Program-made: the position numbers and the translations under genes
Shown here: positions 1 through 9,962 of the stretch, one piece after another
How the letters are laid out: each line of letters opens with the position of its first letter
Position numbering within the stretch: the stretch's first letter is position 1
The notes under the pieces: generated by a model
What the model was told of the DNA's origin: nothing
Databases searched by the model: none
The model's input: the letters and a program-made list of their open reading frames with translations, nothing else
From: Polynucleobacter aenigmaticus
GTDB lineage: Bacteria; Pseudomonadota; Gammaproteobacteria; Burkholderiales; Burkholderiaceae
Direction of reading: 5' to 3'
Length of the DNA: 54,127 nt
NCBI RefSeq assembly: GCF_002206635.1
Contig: NZ_NGUO01000007.1
Span: 1-54,127 of the forward strand

Positions 1-340
1 GTCCTACAGGTTGATTAGCAAGGGCTGTAATACCGCCCTCATTGTAGAGTTTTTGCCATTGCAAAATTGTGGTCATACTCCCAATGCTAAAGTGGGCGGC
101 AGCTGGCCTAGCTGATATCTGATGCACAGCCATGTACCGCAGAACTTGGACTTTGAACTCTGGGGAATGGCGTTGGTAGCTGGGATTGAGACCGCTATGG
201 CCATGTGCTTGATAGGCCAAAGTCCATTTGCGGACATCTGAGTGACTAATCTCAAATAAGTGACCTACCCGCTTAAGACCGCCTGACTTTAGAAACTCTT
301 TAACTACCTTTAGCTTGAACTGCTTGCTGTACTTGCTCAT
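1..340 (-). CDS. IS3-family transposase OrfA (helix-turn-helix), partial
   Basis: Translation from the ATG at 338-340 begins MSKYSKQFKLKVVKEFL and continues open for about 113 codons to the window edge. It contains two helix-turn-helix-like units, one around residues 15-45 (motif ISHSDVRKW) and one around residues 65-105 (motif FSIGSMTTILQWQ), as in IS150-type OrfA proteins. In this family OrfA binds the terminal repeats and is fused to OrfB by a programmed -1 frameshift to give the active transposase. That frameshift site lies outside the window. The gene starts 29 bases inside the terminal repeat, as expected. The family assignment is firm; the exact IS name is not determined. Confidence 0.82.
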   Translation of the reverse strand, partial: MSKYSKQFKLKVVKEFLKSGGLKRVGHLFEISHSDVRKWTLAYQAHGHSGLNPSYQRHSPEFKVQVLRYMAVHQISARPAAAHFSIGSMTTILQWQKLYNEGGITALANQPVG

Positions 341-369
341 AAAACAAAACCCCCTTGGTTGGACATAAC

Positions 370-393
370 GTCCAACTTTTGGGGGTCAGTTCA
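370..393 (-). repeat. Terminal inverted repeat of IS copy A
   Basis: Read on the minus strand this begins TGAACTGACCCCCAAAAGT and ends TTGGAC. The repeat at 53523-53546 reads the same on the plus strand except for A instead of C at the twelfth base. The two face each other as the outer ends of an IS3-type element would. Confidence 0.85.
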
Positions 394-550
394 CGCAGGG
401 TGGCTCAAAATAAGACTATGGAGGTATTAACTAAAGAATGAACAACAACTTCATATTATTCCTCTAGCAACCCCCTTTAATCAGGTATTGCTTACTTAAT
501 GTGCAGCATGCCTCATATTGGTGCAAGCAGTGTTTACCGCTGAGGATCCA

Positions 551-919
551 CTACTTACAGGGGTACTTTGCCTCAAAGAATCGAACTAGAGTCTTAGCTG
601 CACGCTCCCGGTTAAATTGGGGATGACCTTGGTTCCAGACCAGAAATTCCTTGAGGATGACCTCTCTTGTGCCAGCTTCCGTTGAGAAGCAAATACTTGC
701 TTTGCGTGTTGGATTACTGTTAGCAAGATAAGCTTGATAAACACCCTCCCCAAACCCAAAACAAAAGTTTTGCCCGTCAACGTCATCCAAATTCTTACAT
801 AGCTCAACTAATGCAGCAGTAGATGCATCATTCTTGGGTAAGTTGACCTGAGAAAATGCATTTGCCTGCAACAGCAAAGTTGCGCTGATGACTAATAGGG
901 TGGTGGAAAATAGTTTCAT
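551..919 (-). CDS. Small secreted protein, Rap1a/Tai-like
   Basis: A protein of 122 residues with a clear Sec signal peptide (MKLFSTTLLVISATLLLQANAFS) and a mature part with three or four cysteines. The core CKNLDDVDGQNFCFGFGEG resembles the cysteine and glycine pattern of the Rap1a/Tai immunity family, which in Serratia neutralises type VI secretion amidases. Many proteobacterial members occur with no toxin beside them and have unknown roles, and no amidase gene is visible here. The next gene on the same strand, 18 bases upstream, encodes a DUF3300 lipoprotein, so the two may be co-transcribed. The family call is from memory of the motif and is moderate; immunity function is not claimed. Confidence 0.6.
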   Translation of the reverse strand: MKLFSTTLLVISATLLLQANAFSQVNLPKNDASTAALVELCKNLDDVDGQNFCFGFGEGVYQAYLANSNPTRKASICFSTEAGTREVILKEFLVWNQGHPQFNRERAAKTLVRFFEAKYPCK

Positions 920-937
920 AGTGATCTTTTCTATAGA

Positions 938-2053
938 TTAGCGTCTAAATCCACCCATACGACCGGCACCAAAACCACCACGCCCACCGAATCGCTCATC
1001 ATTCATTTGGTCATCACGTGCTTGATCTCGCATGGCATTTTCTTGTGCTGCTTCACGATAGACATTGGGATTAGTGCGATCTTGCTGGTAACTGTTACGA
1101 GCCTCTTGATTCAGGCGATCTGCCTGGGCACGCTCTTGCGGTGTGGCATTTTTCTGAAAAGCACTATCTGCACGCTGACCTGCCGCTTTTGCTGCTTGTC
1201 GATCTTGCGGGGTCGCATTGTTTTTCCAATCACTGAGAAGGCGCTGTTGATTCTGAATGCTGCTTGGGCCAATCAGCCCCCTAGTCGATCTGCCAGCAGA
1301 ATTCGTATTGTTCACATTAATCGTGCCGTTAGACCAGCTCGGCGTGGACCAAAATGCGCCACCTATTTCCATCCCAAGCCCAAATGACATCATCCCCCAG
1401 GCTGGGTTATAGGCAGGATATGGCGGGTAATCTGGGTATGGCCAGGCTCCATAAACAACAGTGGGGTTATAGCTCGGCACATAGACCACCTGAGCATTGG
1501 CAGGACCAATCAATATATTCGAATTGGCGTCCGTGCTAACCGTAATTTGCTGATTTGACTTGAGGCTGCCAGCTTGAACAGCGCGCTTACGCAAAACCTG
1601 GATGGCCTTCATCGTATCGGCTGGCTGCAACTTATAAGCATTACCCAGATTTTGGGTCCACTGCAATTTACCACCCATCATGTTAAATGCTTGTGGAAAT
1701 GAAATGAGTGATTTAACACTATCGTTCCATGACTGCGCTTTTAGAGCATCTTGTAATGCAGTGCCACTGAGACTGGAATTACTATTGCGCCAGTTATAGG
1801 CTTCAGCCACCTCAAGTGGGTAGGTGGATGCCAATAGCATTAAAGACAGCAAGGAATCAGGATATAAGGCGATCGGAGAAACCAAAGACTGCAGTTGCTC
1901 TGATGAAATCAGCTGCGGGGAATTGCTATAGCTACCACTTTGGGTATAGGCCTGAGGGAAGGCGGAATTTTGATAAGGGTCACTATGGCTTGAGCAAGCA
2001 CTCAAGAGCGCCGCAAATCCAATCAAGTACCCCGCTTTGTGTTGATTATTCAT
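938..2053 (-). CDS. DUF3300 family lipoprotein
   Basis: A 371-residue protein starting with a lipoprotein signal (lipobox LLSAC near residue 20), so it is probably anchored in the outer membrane or facing the periplasm. Residues about 50-210 carry the DUF3300 pattern: SPIALYPDSLLSLMLLAST, then QSWNDSVKSLISFPQ and VVYVPSYNPTVVYG. The last third is low in complexity, rich in Gln, Asn, Arg and Ala, and ends in a Gly/Arg tail (GRGGFGAGRMGGFRR), suggesting a flexible, perhaps nucleic-acid- or polysaccharide-binding end. The function of DUF3300 is unknown. It lies just upstream of the small secreted protein on the same strand. The start is the ATG directly before the hydrophobic segment. Confidence 0.85.
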   Translation of the reverse strand: MNNQHKAGYLIGFAALLSACSSHSDPYQNSAFPQAYTQSGSYSNSPQLISSEQLQSLVSPIALYPDSLLSLMLLASTYPLEVAEAYNWRNSNSSLSGTALQDALKAQSWNDSVKSLISFPQAFNMMGGKLQWTQNLGNAYKLQPADTMKAIQVLRKRAVQAGSLKSNQQITVSTDANSNILIGPANAQVVYVPSYNPTVVYGAWPYPDYPPYPAYNPAWGMMSFGLGMEIGGAFWSTPSWSNGTINVNNTNSAGRSTRGLIGPSSIQNQQRLLSDWKNNATPQDRQAAKAAGQRADSAFQKNATPQERAQADRLNQEARNSYQQDRTNPNVYREAAQENAMRDQARDDQMNDERFGGRGGFGAGRMGGFRR

Positions 2054-2102
2054 ACACTCATTAATCCCCTTGTATTTCCAAAGTGTAATGCTAAGCTAGA
2101 AG

Positions 2103-2441
2103 TCAGTGATTTTCTTTGGCGTGATTAATAGAGTATTTCGGAATCTCAATCACTAAATCCTGACGCGCGACAATGGCTTGGCAAGATAAGCGTGACTGAG
2201 GATTAAGGCCCCACGCACGATCTAGTAAGTCCTCTTCATTCTCATCTGGCTCATTGAGACTCTGATAACCCTCTTTCACAATCACGTGACAGGTAGTGCA
2301 CGCACAGACCATATCGCAGGCATGTTCAATAGAGATATTGTTTTCCAATAAAGCTTCGCAAATCGAGGTGCCAGGACTCACTTCCACTACCGCACCCTCT
2401 GGGCAATATTCACTATGGGGTAAAACAACAATCTGTGTCAT
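2103..2441 (-). CDS. fdx: ISC-type 2Fe-2S ferredoxin
   Basis: A 112-residue cytoplasmic ferredoxin, the last gene of the isc operon. The cluster ligands are Cys42, Cys48, Cys51 and Cys87, in the same places as in E. coli Fdx, with one extra cysteine at 46. In this family the protein gives electrons for cluster assembly on IscU and works with IscS. It follows hscA by 18 bases. No iscX gene follows: the next gene downstream is the unrelated DUF3300 lipoprotein. The identification is firm from the cysteine pattern and the context. Confidence 0.96.
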   Translation of the reverse strand: MTQIVVLPHSEYCPEGAVVEVSPGTSICEALLENNISIEHACDMVCACTTCHVIVKEGYQSLNEPDENEEDLLDRAWGLNPQSRLSCQAIVARQDLVIEIPKYSINHAKENH

Positions 2442-2459
2442 CTTGGTAATTTTCTTTTC

Positions 2460-4325
2460 TTAAATTTCAGCAACATTCTTACCGGCCAATGCCTTTTGAA
2501 TACTCGCATTCATACGCATTTGGGCAAACTCATCAGTTGCCTTGGCAGCACGATCAACCGCTTTTCTTAAAATAGCGCTATCGACTTCTTCTTTCAGAAT
2601 TATTTGCAAGGCGACCATCTCTTGATCCACCAACACTTGCTCATCGGCAGTGAGCAAGCCACGATCAGAATCTAATGCGGTTTGAACGGCATCCAATAAA
2701 CGTTGCGCATTGACTTGCTCTTCGCGTAAGGATCTAGCCAATAGATCCACCTTCGCAGAAGCAAAGCCATCTTGCAACATGCGCGCAATCTCGGCATCGG
2801 TCAGACCATAGGATGGCTTGATGTCGATTGAAGCCTGTACCCCAGAGCCCTGCTCCATGGCACTCACAGAAAGCAAACCGTCCGCATCCACCTGGAAGGT
2901 TACCCGAATGCGAGCCGCTCCAGCAGCCATTGGCGGAATGCCGCGCAATTCAAATTTACCCAAGGAGCGGCAATCTTGCGCTAACTCGCGCTCACCCTGC
3001 ACCACCTGAATGGCCAGCGCTGTTTGGCCATCTTTAAAAGTCGTGAAATCCTGTGCCCGAGCCACCGGAATAGGTGTATTGCGCGGAATGATTTTTTCTA
3101 CTAAACCACCCATGGTTTCAATACCAAGGGACAGTGGAATGACATCGAGTAGCAGCCACTCGTCATCCTTGCTTTGGTTGCCTGCCAGCAAGTCTGCTTG
3201 CATAGCTGCTCCTAGGGCCACCACTTGATCGGGATTGAGGTTGTTTAAAGGCTTAGTACCAAATAGTTCGCCAACAGCGCGTTGTACATGAGGCATACGG
3301 GTTGCCCCACCTACCATCACCACCCCCTTAACCTCGTCAGTCTTAAGGCCAGCATCACGCAACGCTTTCTTTACCGCCACCAGTGTTTTATTAATCAGGT
3401 TCTGCGTAATCTCAAAGAACTGAGCTTGACTCACCCCCACATTGACAACAGTACCGTCGGCGAGGATTTCGTGTACACGCGCTAATGGGTTATGACTGAG
3501 TAACTCTTTGGCATGCTTACAAGAGAGTAATAGTTTGCGGTGATCTTGAATCGAGAGTGGTGGAAGCTTAGCCTGCTCTATCACCCAGCAATAGAGTCGA
3601 TGGTCAAAGTCATCACCACCCAAAGCAGAGTCACCGCCGGTAGAGAGCACTTCAAACACCCCTCTACTCATTCTCAAAATGGAGATATCAAAGGTGCCTC
3701 CACCTAAGTCATAAACAGCATAGATACCTTCAGAGGCATTATCCAAGCCATAGGCAATTGCAGCAGCTGTTGGCTCATTCAATAATCGCAATACTTCAAT
3801 GCCGGCTAACTTGGCAGCATCTTTTGTAGCTTGACGCTGTGCGTCATCAAAATAGGCCGGCACGGTAATGACTGCGCCGACAATATCGTCGTTCACCGAG
3901 TCTTCCGCCAACTGACGCAAGCGCGCCAGAATTTCTGCAGAAACTTCAATCGGACTCTTATCACCAGCCACTGTTCTGAGCTTCAACATACCAGGTTCAT
4001 CAACAAAGTCGTATGGCATATTTTCAATATGTTCAACGTCGACAGTGCCGCGACCCATGAAACGCTTTACAGAAACAATTGTGTTCTTTGGGTCGGAAAC
4101 AATACTTTCAATGGCTTCAAAGCCAGCTTGAGTTCTACCGTTCGGAAGATAGCGTACTACTGAAGGGAGCAACTCGCGCCCTTCTGAATCTGGCAGCACC
4201 TTAGGCAATGCATCCCTCACAATCGCCACCAAAGAATTGGTGGTTCCCAAATCAATGCCGACAGCAATCCGGCGCTGATGTGGAGCTAGCGATTTACCGG
4301 GTTCAGAGATTTGTAATAGAGCCAT
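2460..4325 (-). CDS. hscA: Fe-S assembly chaperone HscA (Hsp70 type)
   Basis: A 621-residue specialised Hsp70. The ATPase domain (about residues 15-390) has the phosphate-1 motif [12 protein letters not shown], the motif [14 protein letters not shown] and the adenosine motif [11 protein letters not shown]. The substrate domain follows (about 400-610). HscA binds the LPPVK loop of IscU, present in iscU of this operon, and with HscB drives release of the 2Fe-2S cluster. The gene lies between hscB (18 bases upstream) and fdx. Length and order match the family, and the operon context separates it from DnaK. Confidence 0.96.
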   Translation of the reverse strand: MALLQISEPGKSLAPHQRRIAVGIDLGTTNSLVAIVRDALPKVLPDSEGRELLPSVVRYLPNGRTQAGFEAIESIVSDPKNTIVSVKRFMGRGTVDVEHIENMPYDFVDEPGMLKLRTVAGDKSPIEVSAEILARLRQLAEDSVNDDIVGAVITVPAYFDDAQRQATKDAAKLAGIEVLRLLNEPTAAAIAYGLDNASEGIYAVYDLGGGTFDISILRMSRGVFEVLSTGGDSALGGDDFDHRLYCWVIEQAKLPPLSIQDHRKLLLSCKHAKELLSHNPLARVHEILADGTVVNVGVSQAQFFEITQNLINKTLVAVKKALRDAGLKTDEVKGVVMVGGATRMPHVQRAVGELFGTKPLNNLNPDQVVALGAAMQADLLAGNQSKDDEWLLLDVIPLSLGIETMGGLVEKIIPRNTPIPVARAQDFTTFKDGQTALAIQVVQGERELAQDCRSLGKFELRGIPPMAAGAARIRVTFQVDADGLLSVSAMEQGSGVQASIDIKPSYGLTDAEIARMLQDGFASAKVDLLARSLREEQVNAQRLLDAVQTALDSDRGLLTADEQVLVDQEMVALQIILKEEVDSAILRKAVDRAAKATDEFAQMRMNASIQKALAGKNVAEI

Positions 4326-4343
4326 AGGGACTAGAGTTTAAAG

Positions 4344-4883
4344 CTATACCAGGGCCGAGATAGCATCATCGAGCTCAAGTGCAAACTTATCAATAAAAAG
4401 CAGGCCTCTGAGCAGCTCAGCAGCGCGGACGTAGTTCTTAGCACCATCGATAGCCTGTGTAACTTCTGCCAGCGTATCACGCTTGGATTGGTAAACCTCC
4501 TCCGCGAGAGCTTCAAGTTCTGCCAAATCCTCTTCTCGCTCTTCCAGGTTTTCACGCCACTCCATTTGCTTCATTAGAAAAGCGGCTGGCATTGCGGTAT
4601 TTGTTTCTAAGCGTGCATCTACGCCGTGGAGCTGGCAGAGGTACAGTCCACGTTGAATCGGGTGCTTAAGAGTTTGGAGGGCAGTGTTGGCCAGTGTAGC
4701 CATTTGCATCGCTAGTCTTTGCTCGGTATCACTACCGCGTGCGTGACGGTCAGGATGCACTTCTTTTTGAATAGCTAAATAAGCCTGATCTAGAGCAGCT
4801 AAATCAATATTGAATCGCCGCTCTAAACCAAAGAAACGAAAGTAATCGTCAGACGCGGAAGGATTCGCCACAACCACATTCAT
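4344..4883 (-). CDS. hscB: Fe-S assembly co-chaperone HscB
   Basis: A 179-residue J-protein that delivers IscU to HscA and stimulates its ATPase. The J domain occupies about residues 12-85 and has the HPD tripeptide at 43-45 ([10 protein letters not shown]). The C-terminal half is the helical IscU-binding domain. The chosen start makes the gene overlap the end of iscA by 35 bases. No other ATG lies between this start and the conserved DYFRFFGL segment, though a GTG a few codons later is possible. The overlap suggests translational coupling. Confidence 0.93.
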   Translation of the reverse strand: MNVVVANPSASDDYFRFFGLERRFNIDLAALDQAYLAIQKEVHPDRHARGSDTEQRLAMQMATLANTALQTLKHPIQRGLYLCQLHGVDARLETNTAMPAAFLMKQMEWRENLEEREEDLAELEALAEEVYQSKRDTLAEVTQAIDGAKNYVRAAELLRGLLFIDKFALELDDAISALV

Positions 4884-5172
4884 CTTTTACGTTCGGGTTC
4901 TGAAACTTAAAGCCCTCGTTCAAACCTTCGCGTACGAAATCTAATTCGGTGCCATCTAAATAAGCCAAACTCTTGGGATCCACAAATACTTTGATGCCAT
5001 TGGACTCAAACATCGTATCTTCTGGCGCAGACTCATCAACGTACTCCAGTTCATAAGCCAAACCAGAACAACCCGTAGTACGAACGCCCAAGCGCAGGCC
5101 ACAACCCTTCCCGCGCTTATCTAAATTGCGCTGTACGTGTTTAGCTGCTTTTTCGGTTAAGGTAATTGCCAT
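4849..5172 (-). CDS. iscA: A-type iron-sulfur carrier IscA
   Basis: A 107-residue A-type scaffold or carrier protein that holds iron or an Fe-S cluster for delivery to apo-proteins. The three invariant cysteines are Cys35 (TTGCSGLAY) and Cys99 and Cys101 (DECGCGESF). The gene lies 20 bases after iscU and overlaps hscB at its 3' end. Length and motifs match E. coli IscA. ErpA is a paralogue alternative, but the position inside iscRSUA-hscBA makes IscA the clear choice. Confidence 0.95.
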   Translation of the reverse strand: MAITLTEKAAKHVQRNLDKRGKGCGLRLGVRTTGCSGLAYELEYVDESAPEDTMFESNGIKVFVDPKSLAYLDGTELDFVREGLNEGFKFQNPNVKDECGCGESFRV

Positions 5173-5192
5173 GATGGATAGCCTCTTTATAT

Positions 5193-5579
5193 TTACTGGG
5201 CCGGATGCTTTTCTTTGTAATCCGCTACCGCTGCCTTGATGGCGTCTTCCGCCAGGATCGAGCAGTGAATTTTAACTGGTGGTAATGCCAACTCTTCAGC
5301 AATTAAGGAGTTTTTAATCTCTAAAGCCTGGTCCAAAGTTTTACCTTTAACCCACTCAGTTACCAATGAGGAGGAGGCAATCGCAGAGCCACAACCATAG
5401 GTCTTGAACTTTGCATCTTCAATCACGCCTTGATCGTTTACGCGGATCTGTAATTTCATGACGTCGCCGCAGGCAGGCGCACCGACCATACCGGTACCCA
5501 CATGGTCATCACCTTTTTCAAAAGAACCCACGTTACGGGGATTTTCATAATGATCAATTACTTTGTCGCTATATGCCAT
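5193..5579 (-). CDS. iscU: Fe-S cluster scaffold IscU
   Basis: The 128-residue scaffold on which IscS-derived sulfur and iron are assembled into a 2Fe-2S cluster. The ligands Cys37, Asp39, Cys63 and Cys106 are all present, as is the HscA-recognition loop LPPVK at 99-103. The gene follows iscS by 58 bases. No truncation or unusual residue is seen. Confidence 0.97.
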   Translation of the reverse strand: MAYSDKVIDHYENPRNVGSFEKGDDHVGTGMVGAPACGDVMKLQIRVNDQGVIEDAKFKTYGCGSAIASSSLVTEWVKGKTLDQALEIKNSLIAEELALPPVKIHCSILAEDAIKAAVADYKEKHPAQ

Positions 5580-5637
5580 GGTATTTCCTCGTTATTTCTT
5601 GTGTCTTTTATATTGCGTTTGATATTTTCAAAACTAC

Positions 5638-6897
5638 TTAGTGTGCCGCCCACTGGATGGTACTGAGATCAATACCATCTTTAAACATTTCCCATAATGG
5701 TGAAAGCTCACGCAACTTCGCAATTTTCTCTTTCACTAACTTGATGGTGAAATCTACTTCTTCTTCAGTAGTAAAACGGCCCAAAGTGAAACGAATGGAG
5801 CTGTGAGCTAATTCATCGTTGCGACCGAGTGCACGCAATACATAAGATGGTTCCAATGAGGCTGATGTACATGCAGAACCAGAGGAGATAGCCAAATCTT
5901 TTAATGCCATCAACATCGATTCACCTTCAACATAGTTAAAGCTGATATTGAGGTTATGGGGAACGCGATGATCCATATCACCGTTGACATAGACCTCTTC
6001 AATATCTTTCAAGCCAGCCAGTAAGCGATCACGCAAAGCACGAATGCGGGCATTCTCTTCAATCATTTCGATGCGGGCAATACGGAAAGCTTCACCCATG
6101 CCAACAATTTGGTGAACAGCTAATGTGCCTGAACGCATGCCACGCTCATGACCACCACCATGAATCTGCGCCTCAATACGAATACGAGGCTTACGACGCA
6201 CAAACAAAGCACCAATTCCTTTTGGACCATAAGTCTTGTGAGCAGAAAAACTCATTAAATCTACTTTGGTTTTTTCTAGATCGATTTCCACTTTGCCGGT
6301 AGCTTGTGCTGCATCAACATGCAAAATTACGCCACGGGAACGGCATAGCTCACCAATGCGCGGAATATCCTGCACAACACCAATTTCATTATTGACATAC
6401 ATGACGGAGGCCAAAATAGTGCCTGGCTTCATCGCTGCTTCTAACTGAGCAAAATCAATTAGGCCATCAGGCAATACGTCTAGGTAAGTCACTTCGAAAC
6501 CTTCACGCTCAAGCTCACGACAGGTATCTAAAGTGGCTTTATGCTCAGTCTTCACGGTAATGATGTGATTGCCGCGCTCTTTATAAAAATGCGCCGCACC
6601 TTTGAGTGCTAAGTTGATACTTTCAGTAGCGCCGCTAGTAAATACGATCTCTCTTGGATCAGCGTGCACCAACTGGGCCACTTCTGAACGCGCCCACTCA
6701 ACTGCCTCCTCTGCAGCCCAGCCATAGGCGTGACTGCGGGATGCGGCATTGCCAAACTGCTCACGCAAATAAGGCAACATCTTGTCCACTACACGCGGAT
6801 CAATCGGCGTTGTAGATGAATAGTCCATATACACCGGAAAGTGTTTAGGGCTAAACATGGGGACTACTTGATCAGGAAGGTCTTGTGGTGCGTTCAT
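5638..6897 (-). CDS. iscS: Cysteine desulfurase IscS
   Basis: A PLP enzyme of 419 residues that turns cysteine into alanine and passes the sulfur to IscU and to tRNA-modifying enzymes. The PLP lysine is Lys221 ([12 protein letters not shown]) and the active cysteine is Cys343 in the flexible loop [14 protein letters not shown]. The protein is about 15 residues longer than E. coli IscS because of an N-terminal extension ([15 protein letters not shown]), so both catalytic residues are shifted by 15. Translation could also begin at Met14. It lies between iscR and iscU. Confidence 0.97.
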   Translation of the reverse strand: MNAPQDLPDQVVPMFSPKHFPVYMDYSSTTPIDPRVVDKMLPYLREQFGNAASRSHAYGWAAEEAVEWARSEVAQLVHADPREIVFTSGATESINLALKGAAHFYKERGNHIITVKTEHKATLDTCRELEREGFEVTYLDVLPDGLIDFAQLEAAMKPGTILASVMYVNNEIGVVQDIPRIGELCRSRGVILHVDAAQATGKVEIDLEKTKVDLMSFSAHKTYGPKGIGALFVRRKPRIRIEAQIHGGGHERGMRSGTLAVHQIVGMGEAFRIARIEMIEENARIRALRDRLLAGLKDIEEVYVNGDMDHRVPHNLNISFNYVEGESMLMALKDLAISSGSACTSASLEPSYVLRALGRNDELAHSSIRFTLGRFTTEEEVDFTIKLVKEKIAKLRELSPLWEMFKDGIDLSTIQWAAH

Positions 6898-6950
6898 TTT
6901 TTCTTATCGATTAATTGGCTCAGTGATGAATGAATAGTTAATTTATTGAA

Positions 6951-7520
6951 TTAACTTTGCTGCGCCAGGTTAAAAACGGAGTTCACGAGAGGCCGCTTAA
7001 TGGCGACTTCTTTTGCTGCTGCGACTGCTGCTGCCGGCTTTTCTGCCTTGACGTTATCAATCTTCATTTTCTTGGGACGCAAATCCTGTAATACGATGCC
7101 ACGCCCTGCTTGTTGCTGCACCAAGTCACGCAACGAAACGGAGCTAAGGTATTCCACCATCTTGGAATTAAGGCTTGACCAAAGATCATGAGTCATACAG
7201 CGACCATGATTATCTTCATCGCTATGGCAATTGCCTTTGCCGCCACATTGAGTTGCATCTAAGGGCTCATCGACCGCCACAATGATGTCAGCTACGCTAA
7301 TCTCTTCGGATTTGCGGGCGAGCGTGTATCCACCGCCAGGGCCACGAGTGCTCTCAACAATGTTGAAGCGACGGAGTTTGCCAAATAACTGCTCTAAATA
7401 GGACAGGGAAATTTTCTGTCTTTGGCTAATTCCAGCCAAAGTTACGGGCCCGTGCGTTTCACGCAGGGCTAAATCTATCATTGCGGTTACTGCAAAACGA
7501 CCTTTAGTTGTAAGTCTCAT
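6951..7520 (-). CDS. iscR: Fe-S regulator IscR (Rrf2 family)
   Basis: A 189-residue winged-helix regulator, first gene of the operon. Residues 1-80 form the DNA-binding domain (MRLTTKGRFAVTAMIDLAL). The cluster ligands appear as Cys92, Cys98, Cys108 and probably His111; the spacing between the second and third cysteines is four residues longer than in E. coli IscR (92, 98, 104 and His107). The family represses its own operon when its 2Fe-2S cluster is full. A matching operator lies at 7571-7595. The C-terminal tail is rich in Lys and Ala and is dispensable in most homologues. Confidence 0.95.
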   Translation of the reverse strand: MRLTTKGRFAVTAMIDLALRETHGPVTLAGISQRQKISLSYLEQLFGKLRRFNIVESTRGPGGGYTLARKSEEISVADIIVAVDEPLDATQCGGKGNCHSDEDNHGRCMTHDLWSSLNSKMVEYLSSVSLRDLVQQQAGRGIVLQDLRPKKMKIDNVKAEKPAAAVAAAKEVAIKRPLVNSVFNLAQQS

Positions 7521-7570
7521 ATGTCACCTTGGTAATGGATTGTTATGGACAACTGACAGTCGGGCGGGTA

Positions 7571-7596
7571 ATACCCGACCGTTCCACTCAACTATA
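7571..7596 (-). promoter_or_regulatory. isc promoter -10 with IscR type-1-like operator
   Basis: On the minus strand, 7595-7571 has a left half ATAGTTGAGT, a 5-base centre, and a right half GGTCGGGTAT. By hand it fits 22 of 25 positions of the E. coli type-1 IscR consensus as I remember it. It overlaps an extended -10 element (TGG then TATAGT, 7596-7591), so binding would block RNA polymerase. iscR starts 50 bases downstream. Autoregulation through a cluster-bound IscR is the expected outcome. Mismatches are at the third base of the left GACT and two central positions. Confidence 0.7.
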
Positions 7597-7637
7597 CCAG
7601 ATACCCAACTAATTTACTCAGGAATTAACCCCTTATT

Positions 7638-9791
7638 TTAAATGGCGTCTCGAGAGCGAGCCCCAAAAGCCATTTCCTTCACCTTAGTCAATCGATCCCG
7701 GGTAGCGGCTGCCTTTTCAAACTCTAAATTCTTGGCCTCAGAGTTCATTTGCTTCTCCAGACGCTTGATTTCGCCTGCCAGGTCCTTTTCGCTCATATCC
7801 TCATAGCGAGCCCGTTCCTGCTCCACCTGCATCTCAAAACGCTTCTCTTTGACGTCGTAGACCCCATCAATAATGTCCTTAATGCGCTTTTTCACGCCAC
7901 GAGGCTCAATGCCATTCGCCTTATTGAAAGCAATTTGCTTGGTGCGACGACGCTCAGTCTCTCCCATCGCCCGCTTCATCGAATCGGTAATGCGGTCGGC
8001 ATAGAGGATGGCCTTACCCCGAACATTTCGAGCCGCCCTACCAATCGTCTGAATCAAGCTACGCTCGGAACGTAAGAAGCCCTCTTTATCCGCATCCAAG
8101 ATCGCAACTAGTGAGACCTCAGGAATATCCAAGCCCTCGCGCAATAAATTAATACCTACCAAGACATCAAACACACCCAAACGCAGATCGCGCAGAATTT
8201 CAACACGCTCTACCGTATCAATATCGGAGTGAACGTAGCGCACCTTCACACCGTGATCAGACAAGTAATCGGTGAGTTGCTCGGCCATCCGCTTAGTTAG
8301 CACTGTGACTAAGACGCGCTCATGTACTTTTACACGCTCATGTATCTGACCTAACAGATCGTCCACTTGTGAGCTTGCTGGCAATACTTCAATTTCTGGA
8401 TCAACCAATCCCGTCGGTCTAGCAACCTGCTCAACCACTTGTCCGGTGTGCGTATTTTCATAATCAGCTGGCGTTGCTGAAACAAATACTGTCTGGCGCA
8501 TCTTCGTTTCAAACTCGGCGAACTTGAGTGGCCGATTGTCCATCGCAGAAGGCAGGCGGAAACCAAACTCCACCAGAGTATGTTTACGAGATTTATCGCC
8601 GTTATACATTGCATTGAGCTGCCCTATAAGGACATGGCTCTCATCTAAGAACATCAGCGCATCATTAGGTAGGTAGTCCACCAAGGTAGGCGGCGCCTCG
8701 CCCGGCATAGCGCCCGAGAGGTGGCGAGAGTAGTTCTCGATGCCCTTACAGAAACCTAGCTCATTGAGCATTTCTAAATCAAAGCGGGTGCGCTGCTCTA
8801 AGCGTTGCGCTTCAACCAACTTACCGTCTTTCACAAACTCATCAAGGCGAGTACGCAACTCTATCTTAATTGTTTCAATCGCTTTGAGAACAGTATCACG
8901 CGGTGTTACATAGTGCGAACTGGGATAGACAGTAAAACGTGGAATCTTTTGACGAATTCTTCCAGTGAGCGGATCAAAAAATTGCAGGCTCTCAATAACA
9001 TCATCAAACAACTCTACGCGCACTGCTAATTCATTATGTTCAGCCGGGAAGATATCAATCGTATCGCCACGCACACGAAATACGCCGCGCTTGAAATCGG
9101 TTTCATTACGGTCGTACTGCATCGCAATTAAACGCATCAAAATATCGCGCTGACTCATCTTGTCGCCAGGACGCAGAGTCATCACCATGCTGTGATAGTC
9201 GCCCGGATTACCAATGCCGTAAATTGCAGAGACCGTTGCCACGATGATGACGTCGCGACGTTCTAATAAGCTCTTGGTCGCCGAGAGTCGCATCTGTTCA
9301 ATATGCTCATTGATGGACGAATCTTTTTCAATAAACAAATCGCGCGTGGGAACATATGCCTCAGGCTGGTAGTAATCGTAGTAACTGACGAAATACTCCA
9401 CCGCATTTTTAGGAAAAAACTCTCTAAATTCACTATAGAGCTGTGCGGCCAAGGTCTTATTGGGAGCAAAAATGATGGCGGGACGACCCGTCCTAGCAAT
9501 CACATTGGCCATCGTGAAGGTTTTACCCGAGCCAGTGACACCCAACAGCGTCTGAAAGGTCAAACCATCCTCAATTCCGGCCACTAGGGCATCAATTGCA
9601 GCCGGCTGATCTCCTGCTGGCGGAAAGGGCTGATAAAGATGAAATGGAGAATCTGGGAATGAAACAAACTTGGCTGGATCCAGGTCGTGACCTGCCTCGC
9701 CCAAAGGATCGGCCGCAGGGCTTTTCTTACTTTCGGTAACTTGGGGATTTGAGGAACTTTTAGGCAACTTAGGGGGCATCTCAGCTATCAT
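7638..9791 (-). CDS. uvrB: Excinuclease ABC subunit B
   Basis: A 717-residue helicase-like damage-verification subunit of nucleotide excision repair. The Walker A motif is [13 protein letters not shown] and the beta-hairpin region [18 protein letters not shown] follows it. The second helicase half has [18 protein letters not shown] and the C-terminal UVR motif (about 675-710) binds UvrC. The protein is about 40 residues longer than E. coli UvrB because of a Pro/Ser-rich N-terminal extension before [15 protein letters not shown]; a later start cannot be excluded, but no better ATG is seen. I found no convincing LexA box in the 170-base divergent region upstream. The gene stands alone. Confidence 0.97.
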   Translation of the reverse strand: MIAEMPPKLPKSSSNPQVTESKKSPAADPLGEAGHDLDPAKFVSFPDSPFHLYQPFPPAGDQPAAIDALVAGIEDGLTFQTLLGVTGSGKTFTMANVIARTGRPAIIFAPNKTLAAQLYSEFREFFPKNAVEYFVSYYDYYQPEAYVPTRDLFIEKDSSINEHIEQMRLSATKSLLERRDVIIVATVSAIYGIGNPGDYHSMVMTLRPGDKMSQRDILMRLIAMQYDRNETDFKRGVFRVRGDTIDIFPAEHNELAVRVELFDDVIESLQFFDPLTGRIRQKIPRFTVYPSSHYVTPRDTVLKAIETIKIELRTRLDEFVKDGKLVEAQRLEQRTRFDLEMLNELGFCKGIENYSRHLSGAMPGEAPPTLVDYLPNDALMFLDESHVLIGQLNAMYNGDKSRKHTLVEFGFRLPSAMDNRPLKFAEFETKMRQTVFVSATPADYENTHTGQVVEQVARPTGLVDPEIEVLPASSQVDDLLGQIHERVKVHERVLVTVLTKRMAEQLTDYLSDHGVKVRYVHSDIDTVERVEILRDLRLGVFDVLVGINLLREGLDIPEVSLVAILDADKEGFLRSERSLIQTIGRAARNVRGKAILYADRITDSMKRAMGETERRRTKQIAFNKANGIEPRGVKKRIKDIIDGVYDVKEKRFEMQVEQERARYEDMSEKDLAGEIKRLEKQMNSEAKNLEFEKAAATRDRLTKVKEMAFGARSRDAI

Positions 9792-9962
9792 TTCACTTGT
9801 ACGTTTTTAGTGCACAGCGAATTTTGTACAAACACTGATTTTGCCGTTTTTATTTGGAAATAGTTCAATCTAGACTCAAAAACAGTCATTTAAAGCAAAT
9901 TTAGCTGAATTTAACGTCAATTAACCCTGATATACGCCCTTTATTCACCTTTTGACCCTCAA

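Larger units (their letters stand above)
1..393 (-). mobile_element. IS3-family insertion sequence, cut by window edge (copy A)
   Basis: This is the upstream end of an insertion sequence read on the minus strand: a terminal inverted repeat at 370-393 followed by orfA from 340 down to the window edge. The repeat matches the one at 53523-53546 at all but one base, and the orfA and orfB proteins at the two window ends fit one IS3-type element. The rest of this copy lies outside the window, so its other end and its target duplication cannot be seen. Confidence 0.85.

Noticed and set aside
9792..9962. LexA box for uvrB
   Set aside because: No sequence close to CTGT-N8-ACAG is present on either strand in the divergent region.
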